Source of the DNA: Sympetrum striolatum
Taxonomy: Eukaryota > Arthropoda > Insecta > Odonata > Libellulidae
Assembly (NCBI GenBank): GCA_947579665.1
Contig: OX388351.1
Span: 1,302,001 to 1,366,000, forward strand
Reading direction: 5' to 3'
Length of the DNA stretch: 64,000 bases
Shown: piece after piece, positions 1-8,939 of the stretch
How positions within the stretch are numbered: position 1 is the stretch's first letter
Layout of the letters: every line of letters starts with the position of its first letter
Translations under genes and position numbers: made by a program
The notes under the pieces: generated by a model
What the model saw: only the letters and a program-made list of their open reading frames with translations
What the model was told of the DNA's origin: nothing
Databases searched by the model: none

Positions 1-504
1 TTTAGACTGCATGCTACCTTTTCAAATATCCAGTAAAATCTATATAAATAAGAGGGCAAACTTAGTCCGTACTTAATTTTATAGTTAGCTATCAAAAAAT
101 GGTGACATGCATTGTGTATTTTATTATAATTGTCAATTCTTTCATTCGTGAAAGTCCTTCGATGTTTTCACTTGCGATTATACCCTCAATATGTATTTCC
201 TAGTTTAGGAGAATCTAGTGCTAATAAGATTAGAAGGGCCTAGTATTTTGTGCTTTATCTATTCTCCAGAAATAAGTGTATAATGAGATTCTATGCTAAA
301 TAAATAAGACCATCCTCTTTCGATACTAACTGTTAAGATATATTTGTAAACCTATCATTTCACCGAAATATTTTATCAAACTTATTACCAAATGATTGAA
401 TTATTGATGTTAACAACGAACATATTCAGCTAGTTTCATAGATGTTATTAAAATAGCGAAATGTAAAATAAAATTTATTCCCTAATACATGTGATTAATA
501 AATT
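1..504. other. AT-rich flank, nothing recognised
   Basis: AT-rich sequence with no open frame of note, no tRNA-like box and no inverted repeat that I could support. It forms the left flank of the Penelope-like element that begins near 505. Confidence 0.6.
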
Positions 505-574
505 CTGCAATGGAAATAATCTACGAAAGATTTGTACTTTTACCACAATTTATTTTTACAAAAAACAATCACAC

Positions 575-606
575 GACCGGTTTCGACGATTAATCGTCAT
601 CTTCTG
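575..606 (-). ncRNA. Degenerate hammerhead ribozyme motif in PLE1 terminus
   Basis: On the minus strand CAGAAGA (606-600) stands where the hammerhead core CUGANGA is expected. It is followed by a stem II of GACGA/TCGTC closed by TTAA, then GAAA, the palindrome CCGG and TC. Only the second core base differs from consensus (U to A), which should abolish or greatly reduce cleavage. The ACCGGT palindrome gives a very short stem III, as in the Penelope-associated hammerheads that are thought to work as dimers. Confidence 0.6.
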
Positions 607-609
607 GTG

Positions 610-740
610 AAAAAACTCTATATTCAGAAGCTTAAATACTAGCTTAAGTGGTAAGGGGATAGAGAAGGTGAAATTGGGAGTGGGAAAGAAGGAGATGGTG
701 AGAGTGAGAGAGACTAAGAAGGTAAAGAGGAAGGGATGTC
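610..740 (-). other. Pyrimidine-rich 3' region of PLE1
   Basis: Strongly polypyrimidine on the minus strand, between the endonuclease stop codon and the hammerhead motif. A similar pyrimidine-rich stretch precedes the hammerhead at 6942, so it seems to be part of the element terminus in this lineage. Confidence 0.45.
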
Positions 741-1026
741 GTTATTGTAACAAAGAGTTTATCAGCGGGGAGTGAGAAGGGAAAAGGTGCTCATTAACTA
801 AAGAATATTTGGAAGAATGGATATGTCTGCGTATTTCCAGTTGTTCTAAGAAATTGAGTCGGCTGTCTTTGGTTGCGATATGGAGAATTTCTGGGACAAA
901 ATCTGAGTGATTGCTTTCTAAAAGGTGTTTTGCGAAGTGGGAAACAGAAGAGTTATTTCTAAAGCATCTAAACTGTTAAACCATCGTAATCAAACACTTA
1001 GTAACTTCCACAAATTTATTTCATAC

Positions 1027-1058
1027 GACCGGTTTCGTCAACGAGTTGACATCATCAG
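1027..1058 (-). ncRNA. Hammerhead ribozyme core, minus strand (mirror copy)
   Basis: Exact mirror of the plus-strand motif: CTGATGA on the minus strand at 1058-1052, the same stem II, GAAA at 1036-1033, CCGG and TC ending at 1027. The two cores lie back to back, 21 bp apart, around the centre of the palindrome at 1069. Confidence 0.65.
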
Positions 1059-1079
1059 ATGGTGATACCTGATGCATAC

Positions 1080-1111
1080 CTGATGATGTCAACTCGTTGA
1101 CGAAACCGGTC
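1080..1111 (+). ncRNA. Hammerhead ribozyme core, plus strand
   Basis: CTGATGA at 1080-1086 matches CUGANGA exactly. Stem II is GTCAAC/GTTGAC (1088-1093 and 1096-1101; in practice 5 bp with a CUCG loop). GAAA is at 1102-1105, CCGG at 1106-1109 and TC at 1110-1111, so cleavage is predicted after C1111. Stem III (ACC/GGU) has no loop in cis and can form only between two molecules or two copies. Stem I starts with G-C and U-A pairs but is short. Confidence 0.7.
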
Positions 1112-1616
1112 GTTTGAAATTAAATTGTGGAAGTTACTAAGTGTTTGATTACGATGGTTTATACTGAATTCCACCAAGTGAGGATTGAACATATTAATTA
1201 CATCTAAAATGTTCTTTGGCCCTCGTGGAAAATCCGCGGGAGGTCTGGCCCATGTAAGCTGCATCACAGTCCTTACATTTCAAAAGGTAAATCCCTGCTT
1301 TATCTTGGGGGTCGTGGTTATCTTCCCGTTAAAGAAAATTTTTCCTAAGTTGAGGGAAGTTTTGAAGGAAAGCTTAAATTTTTATTTGGGGAGAAGATGT
1401 GACAATTGGAGGGATAAGGAATTAATAAAAGTTAATTTTACCCATTCATAATTTAAGGAATCTTTTGCAGGGGAGAAAATTTGGTTAAGAGCGGATGTTC
1501 TGAGTTTACAGGCCAAAATATTATCAATTATAGAAATAGGATACATAGTTCGTGTGATTGTTTTTGTAGTAAATAAATTGTGGTAAAGTAAAAATCTTTC
1601 GTAAATTATTTCCATT

Positions 1617-4600
1617 ATGAATTACCGCAACACCTCACCTGATTCAGTGAAGTTTTATAAATTCTGTTTCTACAGAGACCTACGTGACCAAAAGTAAATA
1701 ATTGAATTAAAGTTAATTAATAAATCGCAGGATGCTCGACCGAATCTACTCCAATTCTCAATCTATAATTAAAAGCATCGTAATTTTGAATATGCTTGAA
1801 ATATTAATGCGTTATATTCATACACTTCGTTGAGTCCATAAAAGTCATCGACGTTTCATTACTCCATCTCGATAATTAAAATATGCTTTTTAATCGAAAA
1901 CAATTATTCATACATCATTCATTTAAATAATATGTAAAACTAAGGTTTCAAGTTTCCATCTAATGAATTATTACATGCGCAATTATTAATTTTAACACAA
2001 TTTTCATATGATGAATTTTTAATAGACTTATTTATTCATAAATTCATTTAATTTGCAATAATGTAAAAAAATCTCATGGCTAGCTATGTGTAAATAGTAC
2101 CATTTATACTTATAGGTATTCACTAATTATTAATCACAGAATTATATAAAAATAGATAAAAATCTTTCGGCATCATCTGAGTTGAATATATCTGAAAACT
2201 GAGGGAATAAATTGAGTGTTCCATGAATGGCTCAATGAAGCACTGCGTTTGCTGAAAGCAGTGGATCTCTCCGTGAATTAAAGGTGAAACACGTAACCTT
2301 TCAAAATAAATGGCTCTCTCCTTACTGACGTCACTCTCTCTAGAAAACCTCCCCCTATGATCTAATTCCGCAGGCGGGTCAATTAGACACAACCGTAAGC
2401 TTTAAATTAATCCGCGGTGCCCGCAGCTCTTCCTTTTGCCTAGAAAATTTTAGGAAACAATCCCTTAATTCGGATTTCGGTCAGCGTCCTCGAGGAACGT
2501 TAACTTTGGGCAAAAAAGAACACACAGGGAACTTTTAAAGCCACGGGACTCAGATGGACTCCGATCCATCATTTAAGGGATCGCATTTTTCAAACCCTAA
2601 CCCCAATCCACGCTTAATGCCGAGATCTTCATTACTACATCACTTCGGCGGATGTTCCTTTCATCATTAGGAGTGAGAAAAAAGGCGATTCAAGAAGCGA
2701 GAAAACGAGTGCAGAGATCGATGGAAAGTGGACGAACGAAATAAAAAAAGACGAGCGGATTCCGTCGAATCTGACCGAGTTACGGTCCGCAGGAAAACTC
2801 ACGGAGGAAAGGCATTGAGAATTTAAATACGAGTCGACGGCTAAAGATTTCGACGAAATAAGAACTCCGCGACCCAATTACGAAGAAATTGCATATCTTT
2901 AAACGATGCGAAAAATTAGAGAGAAAATGAGGAACTTGAACGGGATGGAACCAAGTCAAAGACGGAGAAAAATTATGCGGGGCCTCAATCTGATGCTCAA
3001 AGTTGGCAATTTAAGCAAAGCGAAACTTTAAATTAAACCCTTGGTGATCAAAGGAAATTACGTGTCTTGTGTGCGGAATACTGAAAATCTAATGCATGTA
3101 TTTTATGACTATCTACTCTTGTAGGATGGGAAAGAAATAAAAAAGAAAAATTCTGCCATAGCGAGGCACGAACCAGAACCTCCCCTTCTACAAAGCGATT
3201 GCTCCAGCGTTATAAGAATGGCCATCCCAAATTTCCTCATTTTCTGAAGCAATGGTGGAACAGACACTTAAGAATTTTCTCCTATTTGACGATTAATTTA
3301 TCTCTACTAAATTTTTTTTCTACTCTAATAAAATACCTAATTATATCTAATATCCATTTAAAAGCTTAATTATTCACTTTAATTGTTTCATAAATCCAAT
3401 GTATTCTCTTACATAAGTATATACGCAATAGAGAGAGTATAACTCGTTTTGCATTGTTCAGTTTAGTTAGACCCTTTCTTGGCGAGGTTAGTACATCGTA
3501 ATTATTTTCAAACATCTTCTACAGCCAATAAGAAGTCACAATTTACAATTTAATTTGATACCAACAATGAGGTTGTTATACGCGTCAGCAGGGAACTGGT
3601 AATGGCCGTATACCTGCATTTTGAATATTTGGATTGTAATCGCGGTTGCTCAATATTTCCTATCAATTATTGTAGTTGATGATAGGGATGTAAAGCTGTT
3701 TACACGTAACGTACTAATTAGTCCAGTAATGATTAAAAAGAGCGGAATAATAATCAAACGAAAGAAAAAACAAAGTACACGGAAATTGTCTTTCCGAGCC
3801 TGATTTGAAGAAATTAGCACTGAAACGCCATTCGATGAAACGTAATAGTTTTTAATATTGTGATATGATTCTAGTTACAATTAAGGAAGATAAAACTGAT
3901 AAAAACAGTTCGGTAAAGCAATAAAGAGTGGCTCTCCATTATCAATATGATATTGGAAGATACACGGAAGTATTAGTTTAAGTAAATCTTGAGAATATAT
4001 GCATGATACACGCTAACATTAAAAAAAATCAAATGGAAAAAGAAACGCTGCCTCTTGAGTAATTTGCATAATGTAAACAAGATGCAAATAAACTTAACCC
4101 TTTAAAAGATAGTTTACGATTTTAATCACTGTCATTCAATATTATTATGTGGCATCTTCACTCTGTAATCAAAAAATATTCGTTACATTCCTTAACAATT
4201 TTTATTCAAATGCTGAATATCTCGTAATAGGATACGTAATCCGGTACCGAGATACGAACCACGCGTCATGTGAAATGAAAGACTAGTTATTAGGCCGAGA
4301 TAAAACCGTATAAGAATACGAGCTTCAACAACGTGAACCCCCCTTATTTTCTTTGCAGAATCCAGACCATCGCATACTTGGAAAAAACTACCCATCATTC
4401 CATTCTCCTCGTCTTATATGAAGAGATGAGCCTCGATTTTGCGAGTAAATCTGTCGAAAGAGAGGAAACATTAAAAGAGTTGGAGAAGAAAGGGGACGGA
4501 ATTGAAGAAGTTTTCTGGGGAGATAAAGAAGAGGAGAATGAAAAAAGAGGTCAGGAAAGTCGGGTCCGAAACTCTTTAAGGGGAATAAAAGATCTTTAAC

Positions 4601-5590
4601 CGCCCTGGGGGTTGTGGACCGGACCAGGGCTCTATTTCAACAATAACGAGGACCGCCTGGAGCTGTGTCTGCATAGCGAACAATGCTTCTTTATCAGCCT
4701 TCTTTATGAGATGTCCCGAGGTCGTAATAATCTGCTCTCGAGTAGCAGAAAAGCACGTGGAATCCATGTTAGTTTAATATTAATTTTCCTTTGGAAAGAG
4801 AGGGTTTCCTCGGCGCAATTTAGCTAACATTAATTATAATTTCCTCTTTAAATTGACTTGATAAGAAAAGGAATAAATCTTTGTAATATATTAACTGATG
4901 TGAAACACAAATTTTACCAAATTTTGGAAGGAAAATCATCTTTCATGCAGGAATTGCAGTTATAAATAGTTAGTGGCTCAGTGCCCTTAAGGCCCTTCTG
5001 ATATTCATTTCGATATGTTTGAAACATAAAACATACCCTAAAGGAATGCTTTAATTATCATTTGCTCGATAAATTCTATTGACATATTAATCAATGATAA
5101 ACACAATTCTAGGAGTAGATATAGTAGTTTATTTTCTACGATTTATTCAATAGATGCTACTTTAAATGTAACCAAAACGATTTAACACAGTCTTCAACGA
5201 GACAATTCTTATAGAAAATCTATTATATTTTAGATTACTAGAAAATATTAAAAAAACAAAATAAATTTTTGCCGATAGCGAAGATGATATAGACCGTTTG
5301 CTCCGTGTGCCGGCACCGTTGATTTTATTTCTTTATTGCATATCAAACATCGTGAAATTCAAGAACTTAATTGACCCCTTCGATTTGAAAGAATCGGGTG
5401 ACCTATCCATTACAAAATATACTGAATGCTAAAGAGTGAATTATGTACACTCTATCTTAAGTACATTTACACCGAATAAATATTTCTATATAACATCTCA
5501 ATGATATGTGACACATGAATAACGTGCTTTCTTTAGCGTCTTTTAAAATTTACAACTTCCCAAGGATAAACAGAAGTGAAAAATAGGGAA
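1617..5590. other. No gene recognised, AT-rich with a slightly GC-richer block
   Basis: I see no supported gene or element. The block around 2400-3050 and the purine-rich stretch at 4430-4600 have higher GC and longer chance frames, but their translations are charged low-complexity peptides with no family resemblance. Confidence 0.5.
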
Positions 5591-5595
5591 ATTAA

Positions 5596-5690
5596 TTGGA
5601 CCGGAAAGTGGGAGTCTTGGGTTCGTGTCCCAGTCATGTCGATATTTACTGCTTTTCTTTATCCTTGGGTTCATTCAAGTGTAGGAATGT
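5596..5690 (+). repeat. tRNA-derived SINE-like fragment (family S2)
   Basis: CCGGAAAGTGGGAGTCTTGGG is followed by a pol III B-box-like GGGTTCGTGTCCC (5619-5631) and CAGTCATGTCGATATTTACTGCTT. The arrangement resembles the copies at 33,358 (CCGGAAAGTGGGGACCTGGG plus GGGTTCATGTCC) and, more distantly, 24,830. No A box or poly(A) tail can be defined, so it is a weak SINE call. Confidence 0.35.
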
Positions 5691-5699
5691 AAGTGCGAA

Positions 5700-6690
5700 T
5701 CAGCTTCATTTCCCTCGTCCTGTACAAATTTCATCCAACGAAAGGATCGAAGTGACCAATTATGATTAATTTCATATTAATTAATGTAACAGAATTCCCC
5801 ATAAAACGAGAGCCAAGAACAAATATAACTAATCCCTAGACAGGGAAAACCCGATATGCCGAGATTCGAATCGGGACCTTCGAGATGATAGGATAGCATC
5901 TACCGATAACAATGCTCATTCTTATTACTGCTAACAGTGTATCAGAGCGGCCAACTCCTTCCTCAGAACTGTTGAGTTCACTGCACGACTGCATCTTAAG
6001 TTTGGCTTTATATTGCAAAGGAGATTCAGGAGGAAAAATAGGATTAAAAATACGAGTGTGAATAGAGTAAAAAAGCTTAATTCGAAGCAACAGAATAGAA
6101 TCCGCTAATATAGTAGGAGACGTTGCATTATATTTCGCCCTTGCAACATGTCTGCCCGAGTCAATGGGGTCATAACCCGCGAAGGTTTCATATTTTTAAC
6201 AGACGCTCGTAAAATCTCCACGGAAACTTGTTTTGGAGATAACAATGATGAAAAAGGGATGTGAGAACGTCGCAAGGGCTGGATAGAATAGAAAACATTA
6301 AAAAGGACATTTCAGAAGCAGGGCAGGTCATAAAAATGAAGTCGTATACTATTTCCCGATAAGAATGCCTTGGAATATCGAGCCACATCCAACAGACCTT
6401 AAATGAAATTTCATACTTAACGCTAGAGTTGCAAAATTGAACCTCTGTTCAAAGTGAAGAAAGAAAGATATTATATGACGTAATTGATGGAAGAGGGAAA
6501 AGAGATTCATATTTAGGAAAGGTCTTCTCTGCTAAAACCAAACTCAGAGACATTCCGATCGGCAACAATGAAATTTAACAGCAAAAATCAATCTATTTAA
6601 AATAGTATAAATAAATAATAATAAAATAATAAATAATATAAAATAATTTAAAATTTAGATCCTCTTTGTAAAATTGTAAGTTTTAAAATG
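5700..6690. other. No gene recognised
   Basis: Nothing supported. A lone B-box-like ATTCGAATC on the minus strand near 5868 has no partner A box. Positions 6595-6660 are nearly pure A/T low-complexity sequence. Confidence 0.5.
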
Positions 6691-6759
6691 AATATTTTAA
6701 AGCAGCTGGAAATAATCCATCACAAAAGATGTAAATACCACTTAACTAACATACATCAA

Positions 6760-7056
6760 TTTATGACCACCTCACCCTGCTTTTTGGCTCTCTTCCTCCC
6801 CTTCCCCACCTACCACAATGTCTACTTCACCTTAATCACCTTCTTGCTTACTTTGTCTGTTTACTCCCTCCCCATTCTTTCTTCCAACTCCCCCCTTCTT
6901 CTAACCTTAGTATATACACTCGTGTTCACCATTTACAGTACCAGAAGATGACTTTTAGAAGTTGAAACCGGTCGTATATTGTAATATATTCTGTGAAATT
7001 ACTACAAAGTTTTCTTTTATTTTCATCCGTTATGGAATTCCATCAAGTAACGGCTA
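6760..7056 (+). mobile_element. Penelope-like terminal fragment with hammerhead-like motif
   Basis: A pyrimidine-rich tract (6760-6910), then a hammerhead-like motif (6942-6973), then an AT-rich tail ending in GGAATTCCATCAAGTAACGG (7035-7054). The order matches PLE1 read on its own strand: pyrimidine tract, hammerhead, tail. The final motif resembles the tail of the nested element at 1162-1180. No coding sequence remains. Confidence 0.55.
6942..6973 (+). ncRNA. Degenerate hammerhead ribozyme motif
   Basis: CAGAAGA (6942-6948) stands where CUGANGA is expected. Stem II is GACTT/AAGTT with a TTAG loop (one G-T pair). GAAA is at 6964-6967, CCGG at 6968-6971 and TC ends at 6973. It has the same U-to-A core change as the motif at 575-606, so these two copies probably share an ancestor that already carried it. 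Confidence 0.55.
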
Positions 7057-7059
7057 ATA

Positions 7060-7820
7060 CCATTCAAGGTAAACAAATAAATGCCAAAACAATCGAATAA
7101 CTATTCGATTTTCTCATCTCTAAGTATATCCACAATATATAAGGGAGTTCGCAGTGGCTCTGAAACTCTAAACGTTGGCTCATGACCGCAGCGACTCGAG
7201 CTGTTGGACGGAACAGTCCAAGTGGTTGACGTGGAGAGGGGAGGAAGCAACACGTGGGGGTTGCAATCTGATTAAATAAACATAAATACGTTTTAGTATT
7301 TCATTTTGCTTTAAGATAACAATATTAGGAGGCAATTTAAATCATGGAAATAATATAACAAGTACTTGTACGATCCTAAAACACAAAGTAATCATTACCG
7401 AATGCATTAAAAGAAGCCTGTACATTATGTTTAATTCGTTTCGAATAAATTCTATTTTTTATGTTTTTTTTAAGTGCCATGAACGATGGAATCCTTTCAA
7501 AAAGAGTGGTAGTTATGAATTAGAAAAGGTTACACGAAAATCAATACGATTCGTAAAGAATTGCGACAGAAAACAATGAACTCAAATGGGAGTGGTATGG
7601 AGGCCCCAAAAAGATAGATTTAAACAAAGGCTTAATCTGCATAATAAAGCCACGCAGAGTAGTTCTTAGAGGAAGTTCTGGATATTACGAATACTCAATG
7701 TTATATTTATCGTTGTAATACTACGAGAAAAGTCAGAGAAATAGATGCTGGGATTAAATGTTTCAAGAAATCATTATTTACTTGAACGATACGCGATAAT
7801 ATTATTTAAGAAAAGTCATT
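7060..7820. other. No gene recognised
   Basis: Nothing supported on either strand. Confidence 0.5.
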
Positions 7821-7822
7821 GG

Positions 7823-8938
7823 GTCATATAAATGAAAACTGAGTTTGAGCACGGAGCAAAAGCTTGGAGTTTGAGATTGAAGTCGAAGTATTTGCTCAAA
7901 TTGGTTTAAATAAATACGATCTGAGTTTTTGCTTCGATAGCAAGTTAGGAATGAAGTATTTTGAGCGTATGCTCAAGGCGCGTAACAAAGGTTTTCAAAG
8001 TCAATTGTTTCGAAATTAGTTTGTTTATAAGACCAAACGTTCATAAATGATTTTATCGCAGCTCAGAATAAGTTTGAAACAGCGATGGATGAAACCCATT
8101 TCAAAAACGTAGGAATGCAAGACGTACCATTTATGCATCTAATTAAAAAGCACAAGGGCATTTTAATGAAATCTAAAATTCTATCCTGCAAGGGGAAAAA
8201 AGAAATGACACTGAAAAATATAAAAGAATAATTACTTCAGAAGTACGCGGTCGATATGCCAATATAAAAAATATGAAGAAAATCAACTACATGAAAACGC
8301 GTTTGAAGAAAAAATGTCTTCTAAAATCAATCTTCAAATCCAAATGCTTCAACGCTGAGTTTACGACTGACCAGACTCAGGTGCAGTGGAGTATTTGATA
8401 CCAAATGCTCCGTTTTAAAAATACGGATTGTAGCTAATGCTCATGATTTACTTAACCCTTCCTTGACTGTGCCGTGAAAACTTCCAAAAACAGCTGTGCG
8501 GGGTACTCGGCTACCCCAACGCTTTTTTCGCGAATATTACGATAAATGTGTAAGAAAGGTTGACTGAATTTCCACAAACACACGACATGACATTGTGTCT
8601 AGCAATCCAAGCAAAAATGATTGTGCGGGGTACTTTGGTGCCCCATTCAAAAACTAAAGATAATTTGGAAATAAATATGTGAAACAATTTTTTTTTTAAT
8701 TTCATAATAAAAAAGAAAAATTAATGCACGAATACATGGAATAAGAAACATATGTGGTTAAAAATAAAACTTTTCTATTGAAACGAGCTATTTTGGGGTC
8801 CTCTAGTACCCCGCACCGTCAAGGAAGGGAGCTGAGTCTCACCTCGTCCTGAGGAAATATAATTTATATTAATATGAAATGGAGCATTTGCTCCAAATTC
8901 TTCGAGTCTGAGTTTGTACTCCACTTTATTAATATGAC
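7823..8938. repeat. Possible 1.1-kb element rich in GAGCA/TGCTC palindromes
   Basis: The segment begins GTCATATAAATGAAA and ends with the imperfect inverse TTTATTAATATGAC. In between are repeated short palindromes, for example TTGAGC/GCTCAA near 7964, GGAGTATTTG/CAAATGCTCC near 8393 and GGAGCA/TGCTCC near 8881. A separate MITE (8456-8829) sits inside it. The outer inverted ends are only about 12 of 15 matched and no target duplication is clear, so the boundaries are tentative. Confidence 0.3.
8456..8829. mobile_element. MITE with 17-bp TIRs, piggyBac-like
   Basis: Inverted ends CCCTTCCTTGACTGTGC (8456-8472) and GCACCGTCAAGGAAGGG (8813-8829) match with one difference. The left end abuts TTAA (8452-8455), the piggyBac-type target, and CCCTT fits piggyBac-like termini. 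The right flank is AGCT instead of TTAA, so either the duplication has mutated or the call is wrong. A GCGGGGTAC-type motif occurs three times inside (near 8498, 8627 and, inverted, 8806). There is no transposase. Confidence 0.5.
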
Positions 8939-8939
8939 A

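Larger units (their letters stand above)
973..1200 (+). mobile_element. 228-bp palindromic hammerhead element nested in PLE1
   Basis: An insertion bounded by an exact 8-bp direct repeat CATCTAAA (965-972 and 1201-1208), interpreted as a target-site duplication. Its core, 977-1161, is a nearly perfect inverted repeat centred on 1069, with arms of about 80 bp. Each arm carries a full hammerhead core pointing outwards. A 39-bp unpaired tail (1162-1200) ends the right side. The tail contains GAATTCCACCAAGTGAGG, which resembles the end of the PLE fragment at 7035-7054. I infer a minimal Penelope-like insertion made only of two inverted terminal pieces with no coding body. A DNA transposon with 8-bp duplications (hAT-like) is the alternative, but the ends do not look like hAT termini. 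Confidence 0.75.
742..1500 (-). pseudogene. PLE1 GIY-YIG endonuclease C-terminal region (interrupted)
   Basis: Minus-strand coding relic of the C-terminal part of a Penelope-like polyprotein. The GIY-YIG nuclease nicks target DNA to prime reverse transcription. Visible parts, in order: a linker resembling the usual RT-to-endonuclease spacer (1500-1310, with frameshifts or stops); a GIY core reading GIYLLKCKDC with the CxxC pair typical of this family; the YMGQTSR stretch, which corresponds to YIGQT; and RAKEH. The frame then breaks at 1208, where a 228-bp element is inserted. It resumes at 972 as FRNNSSVSHFAKHLLE, then a typical C-terminus (HIATKDSRLNFLEQLEI) and a TAA stop at 742-744. The two halves join in one frame if the insert and one copy of the 8-bp duplication are ignored. 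That shows the gene was continuous when the insert landed. Confidence 0.8.
505..1616 (-). mobile_element. Penelope-like element PLE1, 5'-truncated, inverted ends
   Basis: On the minus strand this reads, in order: the linker and GIY-YIG endonuclease end of a Penelope-like ORF (about 1500 to 742), a pyrimidine-rich segment (about 735 to 620), a hammerhead-ribozyme-like motif (606 to 575) and a terminal stretch ending near 505. The terminal stretch is repeated in inverted orientation at 1548-1616. About 65 bp match with few differences, including TGGAAATAAT at the outer edges. Penelope-like elements are known to carry pseudo-LTRs, sometimes partial or inverted, with hammerhead motifs inside. The reverse transcriptase is missing, so this copy is 5'-truncated and its inverted tail sits at the truncated end. 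The copy is dead, because a second element splits its endonuclease. I saw no clear target duplication around it. Confidence 0.8.

Noticed and set aside
1185..1451. Plus-strand frame of 88 codons opposite PLE1
   Set aside because: It is antisense to the GIY-YIG relic and crosses the insertion boundary; the real signal is on the minus strand.
4333..4599. Charged 88-codon frame
   Set aside because: Low-complexity Glu/Lys-rich translation from a purine-rich tract, with no family resemblance and no splice or promoter context.
5855..5890. B-box-like ATTCGAATCGGG on the minus strand
   Set aside because: No A box at the right distance and no tRNA fold; the word is partly palindromic and likely chance.
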